Source of the DNA: Paracoccus mutanolyticus | Lineage (GTDB): Bacteria > Pseudomonadota > Alphaproteobacteria > Rhodobacterales > Rhodobacteraceae | DNA length: 64,000 bases | Assembly: GCF_003285265.1 (NCBI RefSeq) | Contig: NZ_CP030239.1 | Coordinates: forward strand, 248,001 to 312,000 | Direction of reading: 5' to 3' | Shown here: positions 46,563-56,855 of the stretch, piece by piece | Numbering within the stretch: the stretch's first letter is position 1 | Layout: every line of letters begins with the position of its first letter | The notes under the pieces: model-generated | The model's input: the letters and a program-made list of their open reading frames with translations, nothing else | Told to the model about the DNA's origin: nothing | Databases searched by the model: none | Made by a program: the position numbers and the translations under genes

Positions 46563-48160
46563 TTATTCGGTCAGATCGACGGTTTCGAAGGTATAGTCGC
46601 CCAGCGGCGACTGCACGAAGCCGGTCACTTCCGTGCGCATCGGCACGTATTGCGTCGAATGCGCCAGCGTGGCCCAGGGCTCGTCCTGCTTGAAGATCAC
46701 CTGCGCCTGTTCGTACAGTTTGACCCGCTCGGCGTGATCGCTGGTGGTCTTGGCCTTGGCGATGATGTCCGAGAACTCCTGGTTGCACCAATAGGCGCGG
46801 TTCGCGCCGCCCGGCGTCGCGGCGGCGCAGGACAGCAGCACCGACAGGAAGTTGTCGGGGTCGCCGTTGTCGCCGGTCCAGCCCAGGATGACAGCGCCCT
46901 TGCGGCCTTCCTCCATCGACTTCTTGAGGTATTCGCCCCATTCGTAGCTGACGATGTCGACCTTGACGCCGATCTTGGAAAAGTCGTTCTGGATCAGCTC
47001 GGCGGTGCGGCGGGCGTTGGGCATGTAGGGGCGCTGCACCGGCATGGCCCAGACCTCCTGGTCTGGTCCTTGACGCCGGCAGCCTCGAGCGCGGCCTTCG
47101 GCCTCGGGGTCGTACTTGTCCTCTTCGATGGTGTCGTTGTAGCCCCACATGGTCGGCGGGATCGGGTTCTTCGACCACGGCGCTGCCCTGATAGACGGCG
47201 TCCACGATGGCCTTCTTGTCGATGGCCATGTTCAGCGCCTTGCGGACCTCGGGCTTGTCGAAGGGCGCGACGGTGGTGTTATAGGCCAGGTAGCCCACGT
47301 TCAGCCCGGCCTGTTCAAGCAGTTGCAGGTTCGGGTCGGCCTTGATGTCGGCAATGTCGGCCGGCGAGGGATAGGGCATCAGGTGGCATTCGCCGGCCTT
47401 GAGCTTTTGCAGCCGGACCGAGGCGTCGGGGGTGATGGCGAACACCAGGTCGTCGATCTTGGGCGCCTCGCCCCAGTAGTCGGCGTTCTTCTGGTAGCGG
47501 ATCACCGCGTCCTTCTGATAGGCCACGAACTTGAACGGGCCGGTGCCGTTCAGGCGCTGGTCAGGGCCTCGCGCGTGCCGGCGGCCTCCAGCGGTCGGCA
47601 TATTCCTTGGACAGGATCGACACGAAGGGCATGGCGACGTTGGCCAGGAACGGCGCCTCGGGCTGGTTCAGGGTGAACTTCACCGTATGGTCGTCGACCT
47701 TTTCGATGGACTTGATCAGCTTGTCCATCTCCATCGAGGAGTAATATTCGTAGGTGATGCCGGGAATGTATTCGTGCCAGGGGTTCTCGGCGCTGGCCTG
47801 GCGCATGAAGGTAAAGATCACGTCGTCGGCGTTGAAGTCGCGGGTCGGCGTGAACTTGTCGTTCGAGTGGAACTTGACGCCCTGGCGCAGGTGGAAGGTA
47901 TAGGTCAGCCCGTCTTCCGACACGTCCCAGCTTTCGGCCAGCGCGGGTTCGATCTCGGTCGTGCCGGGCTTGAACTGGACCAGCCGGTTGTAGACCGCAT
48001 GGCCCGACGCATCGAAGGTGGTCCCGGCGGTATAGGGCGCGGGGTCGAAGCCCTCGGGCGAGCCTTCCGAGCAATAGACGAAGGTCTTCGCGCTCAGCGG
48101 CGTTGCTGCCATCAGCGCAAGCGCCGAGGCCGCCAGGAAACGGGTGGAAAGGATCGACAT
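46563..48160 (-). CDS. dppA: Dipeptide-binding protein DppA, frameshifted
   Basis: Periplasmic binding protein of about 530 residues. The signal peptide starts MSILSTRFLAASALALMAAT (ATG 48158-48160, ribosome site GGGAGG). The SBP family 5 domain begins FVYCSEGSPEGFDPAPYTAG, as in E. coli DppA, with YNRLVQFKPGTTEIEPALAE. The frame moves near 47560 (FKFVAYQKDAVIRYQKNADY, GLNVGYLAYNTTVAPFDKPE), near 47160, and twice near 47050-47100. It ends RTEVTGFVQSPLGDYTFETV. About four single-base errors are needed. It collects dipeptides (in some species also heme or 5-aminolevulinate) for the DppBCDF channel. A longer in-frame extension upstream has no family similarity. Confidence 0.88.
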
Positions 48161-48639
48161 ATTGCCTCCCATGTCAGATGTATCCTTGAGGTCCGATGCA
48201 AACCAAAGCTCTGCTAAGGTCAAGAGCGATGACCTAACCCTGCGACGAATCCACAGCACTGACGCGACGGAATTTGACATTCTGCCAATTGGAATGTCGC
48301 TTTGCCGCACGGCTTCGGCGTCCCGAAAAGGTGCCCGGACAGGTCCCTTCGGCCAGCATCGCCCGAGGCGGCGTCTTCGTCAATCGCCCTGCGCGGCCGT
48401 GGCGCGAAATCCCGGCACGCCGGAGAGGGGGTGAGGACGCGAACCCTGGCCCGCGCGGTCGGGATACCGCGGGCCGGGCTGCCGTATCGTCATGATCGGC
48501 CGCCGCACTGGGCATGTCCGGGCGGTCATGGGCGCCATGGCGACAGGTCGGCGCGCGGTTGACGCCCGGCGGCAGGTTGCTTTAGCTGCCGGGCAAGGCG
48601 GTGCGTCGCCGCCGCTCCCTGACCGTCCACCGCATCGCC
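48161..48639. other. dppA-psuK intergenic region with a palindrome
   Basis: No convincing gene. An interrupted palindrome GACATTC-N9-GAATGTC (48276-48298), with CCAATTGG inside, lies about 115 bases before dppA and is a candidate regulator site. TTGACC on the minus strand (48218-48223) could be a -35 element for dppA, without a clear -10. The rest is GC-rich and unremarkable. Confidence 0.4.
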
Positions 48640-49566
48640 ATGCCCTTCCCGTCCCTGGTCCTGCAAGTCGCCGCATCCTTTGCGCGAGGCGCGATGCTGA
48701 TGGGACGTGATCGGCCAGGCCTCGGCCCCCATGACGCTGGGCGAGGATGTGCCGGGCCGCATCCATCAGCGCCCCGGCGGCGTCGCGCTGAATGTCGCGC
48801 TGGCCCTGGCGCGGCAAGGGCTGCCCCCGTATTCTGTCCGTTCTGGGCCGCGATCCGGCGTGCCATGCCCTGTTGGCCGAGGCGGCGCGCCGGGGCGTAG
48901 ACACCAGCGGCTGCACCGCGACCCTGGCCCGACCGGCACCTATATGGCGATCGAAGGCCCCCAGGGGCTGGTCGCCGCCGTCGCCGACGCCCGTGGGCTG
49001 GAGGCGGCGGGACCCGCGATCCTGGCACCCCTGCGGGACGGACGGCTGGGCGATGCGGGCGCGCCCTGGTCCGGCACGCTGGTCGTGGACGGCAACCTGA
49101 CCGAGCCCGTGCTGGCGCTGATCGCCCGCGCCCCCTGGCTGTCCCGCGCCGCGCTGCGCATCGTCCCGGCCAGCCCCGACAAGGCCCCCGGCTGCGGCCG
49201 CTGCTGGCCCATCCCCGCGCCATCCTGCATCTCAACCGGCTCGAGGCCGAGGCGCTGGCCGGGCGCCCCCTGCCCCTGGCCGCCGGGCGGCCGAGGCAGT
49301 GGAGGCGCATGGCGCGGCCCGGGCCGGTGACGGACGGGCCGCGCGCCGTTGCCGATGCCGTGGCGGGCGGGCCGACCCTGACGCTTGTGCCCCCCGCCGT
49401 CGCCGCCCGCCACGTGACAGGCGCAGGCGACAGCTTCCTGGCAGGCCACCTGGCCGCCGAAGACGCGGGCGCGCCCCGCGACCAGGCCCTCGCCGCCGGC
49501 GTCGCAGCCGCGACGCGCCACATCACCGCCCCGTCGCAGGGCCCCCTTTCAAAGGAAACCGCATGA
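48640..49566 (+). pseudogene. psuK: Pseudouridine kinase (PfkB family), multiply frameshifted
   Basis: A PfkB carbohydrate kinase phosphorylating pseudouridine. Recognisable pieces across several frames: VIGQASAPMTLGEDVPGRIH then QRPGGVALNVALALARQGLP (substrate-binding start), GRDPACHALLAEAARRGVDT, GTYMAIEGPQGLVAAVADAR, LVVDGNLTEPVLALIARAP, and the catalytic anion-hole motif HVTGAGDSFLAGHLAAEDAG near the end. At least five indels (near 48700, 48840, 48925, 49190 and 49290) are required, and the N-terminus is unclear, so the start is approximate. It overlaps psuG by 4 bases (ATGA), the expected partner order. True decay or poor sequence cannot be told apart here. Confidence 0.72.
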
Positions 49567-50477
49567 AGGATCTTCTGGTCTTTGCCCTCGAGGTCGAACA
49601 GGCCCTGGCCGCGAACCGCCCCGTCGTCGCCCTGGAATCGAGACACACCCAGGAAGTCTGGATCCCGGCGAGTGGTGGCACTACCGTGCACAAGGTCGAG
49701 CGTGACTATCACGTCAATGGTCAGGTGCAATACGAGCGCCACATGATCGACGGGCGCACCTATCCGCTGCAATTCTCCTACCGGCTGACAGGCGGCCGGC
49801 CGGAAACCCCCGGCGCGCAGGTGATGAAGCTGTCGCGCGCCGACCTGGCGGCCTGCCTGGCGCTGGGACGCACAGGCGCCACCACGGTCGCCGCGACCAT
49901 GATCTGCGCCCATCTGGCCGGCATCCGCACCTTCGCCACCGGCGGCATCGGCGGCGTGCATCGCGGCGCGGAAACCAGCTTCGACATCTCGGCCGACCTT
50001 CATGAACTGGCGCGCACGCCGGTCACGGTGGTCGCCGCCGGGGCCAAGGCGATCCTGGACCTGCCCAAGACGCTCGAGGTGCTGGAGACGCTGGGCGTGC
50101 CGGTCATCGCCTTCGGCCAGGACCCGCTGCCCGCCTTCTGGTCGCGCGACTCGGGCCTTGCGGCCCCCCTGCGCATGGACGACCCGGCCCAGATTGCCCG
50201 CGCCGGGCTCTTGCGGACCGACCTGGGCCTCGCGGGCGGCCAGCTGGTCGTGAACCCGATCCCCGAGGCCGACGAAATCCCCCGCGCCACGATGATCCCG
50301 GTGGTCGAACAGGCCCTGGCCGAGGCCGAGGCCCAGGGCATCGCCGCGAAATCCGTGACGCCCTTCCTGCTGCAACGCATCTTCGAACTGACCCGGGGCC
50401 GCTCGCTTGACGCCAATATCGCGCTGGTCCTGAACAACGCCCGGCTGGCAGCGCGGATCGCGGCAGCGATGGCCTAG
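49563..50477 (+). CDS. psuG: Pseudouridine-5'-phosphate glycosidase with a replaced internal segment
   Basis: PsuG splits pseudouridine 5'-phosphate into ribose 5-phosphate and uracil. From about residue 85 on, the protein is standard: VMKLSRADLAACLALGRTGA, ATGGIGGVHRGAETSFDISA, TVVAAGAKAILDLPKTLEVL (active-site Lys), and the C-terminal SVTPFLLQRIFELTRGRSLD. The beginning up to VVALES is also normal. Between them (about 49638-49822) the usual THGMPYP-type segment is replaced by about 60 residues of unrelated sequence, in frame. The catalytic Glu of ALES is kept, but most of the pocket's first loop is gone, so activity is doubtful. Uracil released here would enter the pathway encoded at 20648-23437. 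Confidence 0.8.
   Translation: MKDLLVFALEVEQALAANRPVVALESRHTQEVWIPASGGTTVHKVERDYHVNGQVQYERHMIDGRTYPLQFSYRLTGGRPETPGAQVMKLSRADLAACLALGRTGATTVAATMICAHLAGIRTFATGGIGGVHRGAETSFDISADLHELARTPVTVVAAGAKAILDLPKTLEVLETLGVPVIAFGQDPLPAFWSRDSGLAAPLRMDDPAQIARAGLLRTDLGLAGGQLVVNPIPEADEIPRATMIPVVEQALAEAEAQGIAAKSVTPFLLQRIFELTRGRSLDANIALVLNNARLAARIAAAMA
49638..49822 (+). other. Unrelated in-frame block inside psuG
   Basis: About 185 bases with lower GC than the flanks, coding for RHTQEVWIPASGGTTVHKVE ... YHVNGQVQYERHMIDGRTYP and LQFSYRLTGGRPETPG. I recognise no family. Neither of the other two frames restores PsuG sequence, so this is a substitution, not a frameshift. The block is about as long as the stretch it replaces. 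Confidence 0.5.
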
Positions 50478-51523
50478 CTGAACAGCCGCGGCAGATCGAC
50501 CGAATCGCGCACGCCCAGATTGGCGGCGTGATAGTCCATGAACCGCTCTGCGGCGCTGCGCCCCGCCTCGCGCAGCGTGTGCAGCAGGCCGGGCGCGGGC
50601 ACCAGCTTGGTGGCCGCCGTCAGCTTGTTCATCAGGAAGTCGTCCATGATCATGTGGATCAGCGGGTTCTTCATTGCCCGCCCGGACAGCCGCTCCTCGG
50701 CATGCAGGCGCTTGACGAAGTTGATGGCCCGCAGTTCGCGCAGCAACGAGGCGTTGAAGCTGATCTCGTTGATCCGGTCCTGGATCGCGGCCGGGGTCCT
50801 TGGCAGCGTCTCGCGCAGCATCGGGTTGATGTTCACGATCACGATGTCGCGGGGCAGGTCGGGCGCGAACAGCGGGAACAGCGCCGGATTGCCCGAATAG
50901 CCGCCATCCCAGTAAGCCTCGCGCCGGCCGGTGGCGGGGTCGTCGATCTCGACCGCGCGAAACAGCGTGGGCAGGCAGGCCGAGGCCAGGATGGTGTCCA
51001 CCGTCACCTCGGCGCCTGAAAAGACCCGGATGCGCCCGGTCCGCACATTGGTCGCGGTGACAAAGAACTGCGGACCCCGTTCCAGCCCCAGCCGGGGGTG
51101 CGGCATGTCCTGCAGGATGCCGGCCAGCGGGTTCGAATAAAACGGCCCATAGTCATAGGGGCTGAACAGCCGCGTCACCCCCTCCATCCAGGCGACCGGC
51201 GAAACAAGCTCGGTCAACCTTTGAAGAAAGCGCGGCACCGGGAACAGCGAATGGATCCAGCGCACCAAGCGGTTGTCGCTGATCTGGCTGACCTGCGACC
51301 AGACATGCTCCAGGTTCTCAAGCGCCGCGCGCCGCCCGCGCCGGCCCGGGCCGCAGGCCAGGCCCGCCGCCAGCGCCGCACCGTTGAGCGCCCCGGCCGA
51401 GGTGCCGCTGATCCCGCTGATCTCGATGCTGTCGTCGTTCAGCAGATGTTCAAGCACGCCCCAGGCAAAGGCGCCATGCGCGCCCCCGCCCTGCAAGGCC
51501 AGATTGATGCGTCTGACACCCAT
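50474..51523 (-). CDS. Patatin-like phospholipase
   Basis: A 349-residue patatin-domain lipid acyl hydrolase (RssA/YlbK relatives). The start INLALQGGGAHGAFAWGVLE holds the oxyanion glycines, ISGISGTSAGALNGAALAAG the nucleophile serine (GTSAG), and EAYWDGGYSGNPALFPLFAP the catalytic Asp (DGG). The C-terminal third contains RINEISFNASLLRELRAINF and IHMIMDDFLMNKLTAATKLV, typical of this bacterial subgroup. No signal peptide, so probably cytoplasmic or membrane-associated. Its stop codon and that of the convergent psuG share the palindrome CTAG (50474-50477). Confidence 0.88.
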   Translation of the reverse strand: MGVRRINLALQGGGAHGAFAWGVLEHLLNDDSIEISGISGTSAGALNGAALAAGLACGPGRRGRRAALENLEHVWSQVSQISDNRLVRWIHSLFPVPRFLQRLTELVSPVAWMEGVTRLFSPYDYGPFYSNPLAGILQDMPHPRLGLERGPQFFVTATNVRTGRIRVFSGAEVTVDTILASACLPTLFRAVEIDDPATGRREAYWDGGYSGNPALFPLFAPDLPRDIVIVNINPMLRETLPRTPAAIQDRINEISFNASLLRELRAINFVKRLHAEERLSGRAMKNPLIHMIMDDFLMNKLTAATKLVPAPGLLHTLREAGRSAAERFMDYHAANLGVRDSVDLPRLFS

Positions 51524-51651
51524 CGCCGTTCCATTCGCATGTGCAGCATATCACGCCGCAATGCAGCATGAACACCCCTGCCAGGCCAGGCAAGCGGAAA
51601 TCTCCGACCCCGAACAAGCGCACTGCCCGCCAACCCGGGCGAAACACCGGG

Positions 51652-51679
51652 CTTTCACCGTTTCCCAACTACCCATGCC
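51652..51679 (-). repeat. Dispersed 3' box downstream of prfB
   Basis: On the minus strand: GGCATGGGTAGTTGGGAAAC then GGTGAAAG, 25 bases after the prfB stop. The leading GGCATGGGTA is shared with the copies at 9580 and 58941. Confidence 0.6.
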
Positions 51680-51703
51680 GATCGCGCCGCAGGCACTGCC
51701 GGA

Positions 51704-52831
<1,128 letters not shown>

Positions 52832-52945
52832 GGTCGGTCTCTTTCAGGTCACGGGGGGTCGGATGACCGCAGACAGATAGCGTGGGCGAGCCCGGCTCGC
52901 AAGGCGCAGGGGAATGGGCGATCGGTCAACTGGGGCGGCGGCAGA

Positions 52946-52997
52946 CCGGGGGCTGCCTGCCCCGGACCCCCGAGGGTATTTGCGAAACGATGAAAGA
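52946..52997 (+). repeat. Hairpin plus dispersed 3' box before mrcA stop
   Basis: Stem CCGGGG/CCCCGG (52946-52951 with 52960-52965), then ACCCCCGAGGGTATTTG and CGAAACGATGAAAG, about 20 bases from the mrcA stop codon. The hairpin and tail match the copy at 42867-42920 almost base for base. Confidence 0.7.
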
Positions 52998-53018
52998 CGG
53001 GCCGCGGCGGTCAGCGCG

Positions 53019-55556
53019 CTAGTAGAGCCCGCCCGAGGACAGCGTGCCGAAGTCGGCCTTCTTCGGGATCACCCGCTTTTTCCCGGTCGAGGTCGTGACG
53101 GCCTGGCCGCCGTCGCGTGCTTCTGTGAAAAGCGGCAGGGTGCCCGGCTCGGCCCGGCCGAAGCCGCCGTCCACCAGGGTCAGGCCGCTGGTCTCCTGGC
53201 CGTCGCGGAAGTATTCGGCGATCACGTTGTCACCCTTGGCGTCCGGTCCCAGGATCGCGCCGGTGAAGCGGTCGATGTTGACGAAATGCCCGCCCGGCGG
53301 AACCTTGAAGTCGGTGCCGCCGTATTCGCGCACCGCCTCGCGCATGAATTCGTTGAAGACCGGCACGCAGAGCGTTCCGCCATAGGCGTTTTCGCCAAGG
53401 GTGCGGGGCTGGTCGTAGCCCAGGTAGCAGCCGGCGACGATGTTCGAGGTATAGCCGATGAACCACACGTCCTTGGCGTCGTTCGTGGTCCCCGTCTTGC
53501 CCGCGACCGGCACCGGCAGGTTCACGCCGCGCCCCGAGCCGCGCTTGACCACGCCTTCCATCATCGAGGTGATCTGATAGGCGGTGATCGCATCCATCAC
53601 GCGTTCGCGGTTCGACCGGATCTGTGGCCCGGCGCCGGCCGGCAGGGTCGGCTGGTCGCAGGTCACGCATTGGCGCTGGTCGTGGCGATAGATGGTGCGG
53701 CCGCGGCGGTCCTGCACGCGGTCGACCAGCGTGGGTTCGACCCGCTCGCCGCCATTGGCGAACATGGCATAGGCCGCGACCATCTTGAACAGCGTGGTTT
53801 CCTGGGCGCCCAGGGCATTGGCCAGGAAATGGCCCAGGTGGTCGTAGACACCGAATTTCTCGGCGTATTTCGCGACCGTGTCCATGCCGATGTCCTGGGC
53901 GATGCGAATGGTCATCAGGTTGCGGGACTGTTCGATCCCGATGCGCATGGGGGTCGGACCGTAGAACCGGCCCGAGGCGTTCTTGGGCGCCCACAGGCCC
54001 TGCGGCGTGTTCACGGTGATCGGTTCGTCCACCACGATGGTGGCGGGGTTGAAGCCCGAATCCAGCGCCGCCGCATAGACGAAGGGCTTGAAGCTCGACC
54101 CCGGCTGGCGCTGCGCCTGGGTGGCGCGGTTGAAGACCGAGCTTTGATAGGAAAAGCCCCCCTGCATCGCCATGACGCGGCCCGTGTTCACGTCCATCGC
54201 CATGAAGCCGCCCTGGATTTCCGGCACCTGGCGCAGCGTCCAGCGAATGAAGCTGCCGTCGTTGTCGGCGGTCATGCGCCGCACCAGCACGACATCGCCC
54301 ACCTCGAGCAGGTCGGCGGCCACCTTGGCCTTTGGCCCCAGCCGGCCGTCCGCCTGGCGCTTGCGGGCCCATTGCACGTCCTTGGCGGGCAGTTGGGCCG
54401 TCCCCTCCTGCCCCTCGATGCCCAGCGTTGCGTCCTGGCTGCCAAGCGCCAGGACGACGGCGGGATACCAGCCCTCGATGTCGCGGGGCACTTGCGCCTC
54501 GGCCAGGGCGGCGCGCCAGTCCTGCTCGGTTCCCAGCTTCTCCTCGGGGATGCGCTGGCGGGTGCCGCGCCAGACGCCGCGGCCGCGGTCGTATTGCTCG
54601 AGCGCCTTTTGCAGCGCGCGCGCCGCGATTCGCTGCAGGTCGGGCTCTACCGTGGCGCGGATGGCCAAGCCGCCGCCGAAGAACTCCTCGTGCCCGAACT
54701 GGGCCGAAAGCTGGCGCCGGATCTCGTCGGTGAAATAGTCGCGCGGCGGCAGCTGCTTCTGGAAGGCCGGGAAGTCGCCGTTCTGGACCGAGCGCAGCGG
54801 CAGCTTCGATTCCGACTGATAGGTCGCCTCGTCGATATAGCCGTTCTGCCACATCTCGCGCAGGACATAGTTGCGCCGCTCGGTCACGCGCTCTTTCGCG
54901 CGGACGGGGTGATAGCGGCCGGGGGCCTGGGGCATGGCGGCCAGCGTCGCGGCTTCGTGCGGGGCAAGCTCGGTCAGGGGCTTGTTGAAATAGGTCTGGG
55001 CGGCGGCGGCGACGCCAAAGCTGTTCTGGCCCAGAAAGATCTCGTTCAGGTAAAGTTCAAGGATCTGGTCCTTGCTCAGCGTCTGTTCCAGGCGGGTGGC
55101 CAGGATCAGTTCCTTGATCTTGCGCTCGGCGCTGCGGTCCGAGGACAGAAGGAAGTTCTTCATCACCTGCTGGGTGATGGTCGAGGCGCCGCGCACGCTT
55201 TCGCCGCGCGACTGGACGGCCTGGATCAGCGCGCCCACCATGCCGCGCGGGTCGAAGCCGTGGTGATGGTAGAAATTCTTGTCCTCGGCGCTGACGAAGG
55301 CTTCCTTGACCAGCGGCGGAATTTCGTCGATCGGCACGAAGATGCGCCGTTCCTCGGCGAATTCGTCGATCAGGCGGCCTTCCCCGGAATAGACGCGGCT
55401 GATCGTCTTGGGACTGTATTGCGCCAGCTGTTCATGGCTGGGCAGGTCGCGCGAATACATCCAGAACACCGCCCCGAGGGTCAGGGCGACGAACACGATG
55501 CCGGTCACGACCCAGGAAAAGATCGCACCAAGAAACGACAGGACGAAACGTATCAA
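53019..55556 (-). CDS. mrcA: Penicillin-binding protein 1A (bifunctional)
   Basis: A class A PBP of about 845 residues with both peptidoglycan glycosyltransferase and transpeptidase domains. One membrane helix at the N-terminus (FVLSFLGAIFSWVVTGIVFV). Glycosyltransferase motifs: AFVSAEDKNFYHHHGFDPRG (catalytic Glu), RGASTITQQVMKNFLL, and LELYLNEIFLGQNSFGVAAA. Transpeptidase: RQPGSSFKPFVYAAALDSG (Ser), SRNLMTIRIAQDIGMDTV, and VAGKTGTTNDAKDVWFIGYT (KTG). The open frame extends to a TTG at 55616, but that codon lies in the -35 box of a good promoter, so TTG 55554-55556 (LIRFVLSF), which follows GAAAGG, is preferred. Adds wall material alongside the Mre/PBP2 system. Confidence 0.94.
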   Translation of the reverse strand: MIRFVLSFLGAIFSWVVTGIVFVALTLGAVFWMYSRDLPSHEQLAQYSPKTISRVYSGEGRLIDEFAEERRIFVPIDEIPPLVKEAFVSAEDKNFYHHHGFDPRGMVGALIQAVQSRGESVRGASTITQQVMKNFLLSSDRSAERKIKELILATRLEQTLSKDQILELYLNEIFLGQNSFGVAAAAQTYFNKPLTELAPHEAATLAAMPQAPGRYHPVRAKERVTERRNYVLREMWQNGYIDEATYQSESKLPLRSVQNGDFPAFQKQLPPRDYFTDEIRRQLSAQFGHEEFFGGGLAIRATVEPDLQRIAARALQKALEQYDRGRGVWRGTRQRIPEEKLGTEQDWRAALAEAQVPRDIEGWYPAVVLALGSQDATLGIEGQEGTAQLPAKDVQWARKRQADGRLGPKAKVAADLLEVGDVVLVRRMTADNDGSFIRWTLRQVPEIQGGFMAMDVNTGRVMAMQGGFSYQSSVFNRATQAQRQPGSSFKPFVYAAALDSGFNPATIVVDEPITVNTPQGLWAPKNASGRFYGPTPMRIGIEQSRNLMTIRIAQDIGMDTVAKYAEKFGVYDHLGHFLANALGAQETTLFKMVAAYAMFANGGERVEPTLVDRVQDRRGRTIYRHDQRQCVTCDQPTLPAGAGPQIRSNRERVMDAITAYQITSMMEGVVKRGSGRGVNLPVPVAGKTGTTNDAKDVWFIGYTSNIVAGCYLGYDQPRTLGENAYGGTLCVPVFNEFMREAVREYGGTDFKVPPGGHFVNIDRFTGAILGPDAKGDNVIAEYFRDGQETSGLTLVDGGFGRAEPGTLPLFTEARDGGQAVTTSTGKKRVIPKKADFGTLSSGGLY

Positions 55557-55587
55557 GCGGCCGGGCCTTTCGGGACGGGATGGCGCC

Positions 55588-55616
55588 TCTATAGTGGGCA
55601 CCGCAGGCTGCGTCAA
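55588..55616 (-). promoter_or_regulatory. Promoter of mrcA
   Basis: On the minus strand TTGACG (55616-55611), 17-bp spacer, TATAGA (55593-55588). A near-consensus sigma-70 promoter in the 72-bp gap between amiC and the mrcA start, allowing mrcA transcription independent of amiC. Confidence 0.7.
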
Positions 55617-55628
55617 AGCAACCTTGCG

Positions 55629-56855
55629 CTAGTGCCGCGAAAGCCCGGCCCGGATCGCATCGTCCTGCGCCCACTGCCCGATGGCCCGTGCGATGGACTG
55701 CGCCGTGCGCGACCGCCATTCGGGGTCGAAGAGGTTCGCCCGGTCGCCCGGATCGGTCAGAAAGCCCAGCTCGATCAGCACCGAGGGGATGTCGGGCGAT
55801 TTCAGCACCGAGAACGCCGCCCCGCGCACGGGCGTGCGGTGCATCCCGATCCCCGCCCGGTTCAGTTCCGAGACGGTGAACTTGGCGAAGGTCACCGATC
55901 GCGGATGCGTCTCGAGCCGCGCCAGATCCATCAGCACGTCGGCCACCTGGTCGTCGGTCCCCGCCAGGTCCACGCCGGACAGAAGGTCGTCGCGGTCGTG
56001 GCGCATGGCCAGTTCCCGCGTGGCGCGGTCGTCGGCCTCCTGGTTCCAGGTATAGATCGAGAGGCCCGCGGCCTCGCCCGCCGGCAGGGCGTCGGCGTGC
56101 AGCGAGATGAACAGGTCCGCCTGCCCCGCCCGTGCGATGGTCATGCGCCGTTCCAGCGGCACGAAGCTGTCGTCGGTGCGGGTGGACACCACCTGGAACC
56201 CCGCCCGCGTCAGGATGTCCGAGAGTTCGCGCGCAAAGGCCAGCATCAGCGACGCCTCGCTGATGGCGCCGACCTGAGCGCCGGGGTCGTGGCCGCCGTG
56301 GCCGGGGTCAAGCGCGATGCGCAGCGCCCGCCCGGTGTGGCGATGGACCGGCGGCGGCGCGGTGGCCGAGGGCTGCGGCAGATCCCAAAGCGCCGAAAGC
56401 GCGTTGCCGCGCGTGACGAAATCCTCGGGCGCGACCGGCTCGATCCGCAAGGCGACCAAGGCGCCGGCTCCCGTGGGCGCGGGCTTCTGGATCGCCGTGC
56501 GCAGGGCATAGGGGCCCGGCAGTTCCACCACCATCCGCGACCAGCCCGGGCGAAAGCGGCCCCAGCGCAGCGCGGGCACCAGATCGCGCCCCGGCAGCGC
56601 CTGGGCGTCGCTGCCCGAAAAATCGACCTCGCGGAAATCGACGACCAGCCGGGGCGGGCCGTCCAGGAAGTAAACCCGATAGGGCACCGGATGGCTGAGC
56701 GTCAGGGAAACCGTCAGCGGCCGCGGCTTGCCCCGGTCGCGGCCCTCGGCCGTGATGGCGGACTGGCCCAGGTCCAGATGCGCCAGCGCCGACCGCTCTT
56801 GCGCCAGGGCGGGCAGTGCCAGGATCGCCAGCAGCAGCGCCGCAAGCCACCTCAT
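55629..56855 (-). CDS. amiC: N-acetylmuramoyl-L-alanine amidase (AmiC-like)
   Basis: A 408-residue periplasmic amidase that cuts the bond between glycan and stem peptide during cell separation. Signal peptide MRWLAALLLAILALPALA, an AMIN domain in the first 150 residues (YFLDGPPRLVVDFREVDFSG), then the amidase_3 catalytic domain. Zn ligands are in RIALDPGHGGHDPGAQVGAI (His), with SEASLMLAFARELSDIL (Glu), ADLFISLHADALPAGEAAGL (His), and SVLIELGFLTDPGDRANLFD (catalytic Glu). Overlaps the aminotransferase by 4 bases and precedes mrcA. Confidence 0.94.
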   Translation of the reverse strand: MRWLAALLLAILALPALAQERSALAHLDLGQSAITAEGRDRGKPRPLTVSLTLSHPVPYRVYFLDGPPRLVVDFREVDFSGSDAQALPGRDLVPALRWGRFRPGWSRMVVELPGPYALRTAIQKPAPTGAGALVALRIEPVAPEDFVTRGNALSALWDLPQPSATAPPPVHRHTGRALRIALDPGHGGHDPGAQVGAISEASLMLAFARELSDILTRAGFQVVSTRTDDSFVPLERRMTIARAGQADLFISLHADALPAGEAAGLSIYTWNQEADDRATRELAMRHDRDDLLSGVDLAGTDDQVADVLMDLARLETHPRSVTFAKFTVSELNRAGIGMHRTPVRGAAFSVLKSPDIPSVLIELGFLTDPGDRANLFDPEWRSRTAQSIARAIGQWAQDDAIRAGLSRH

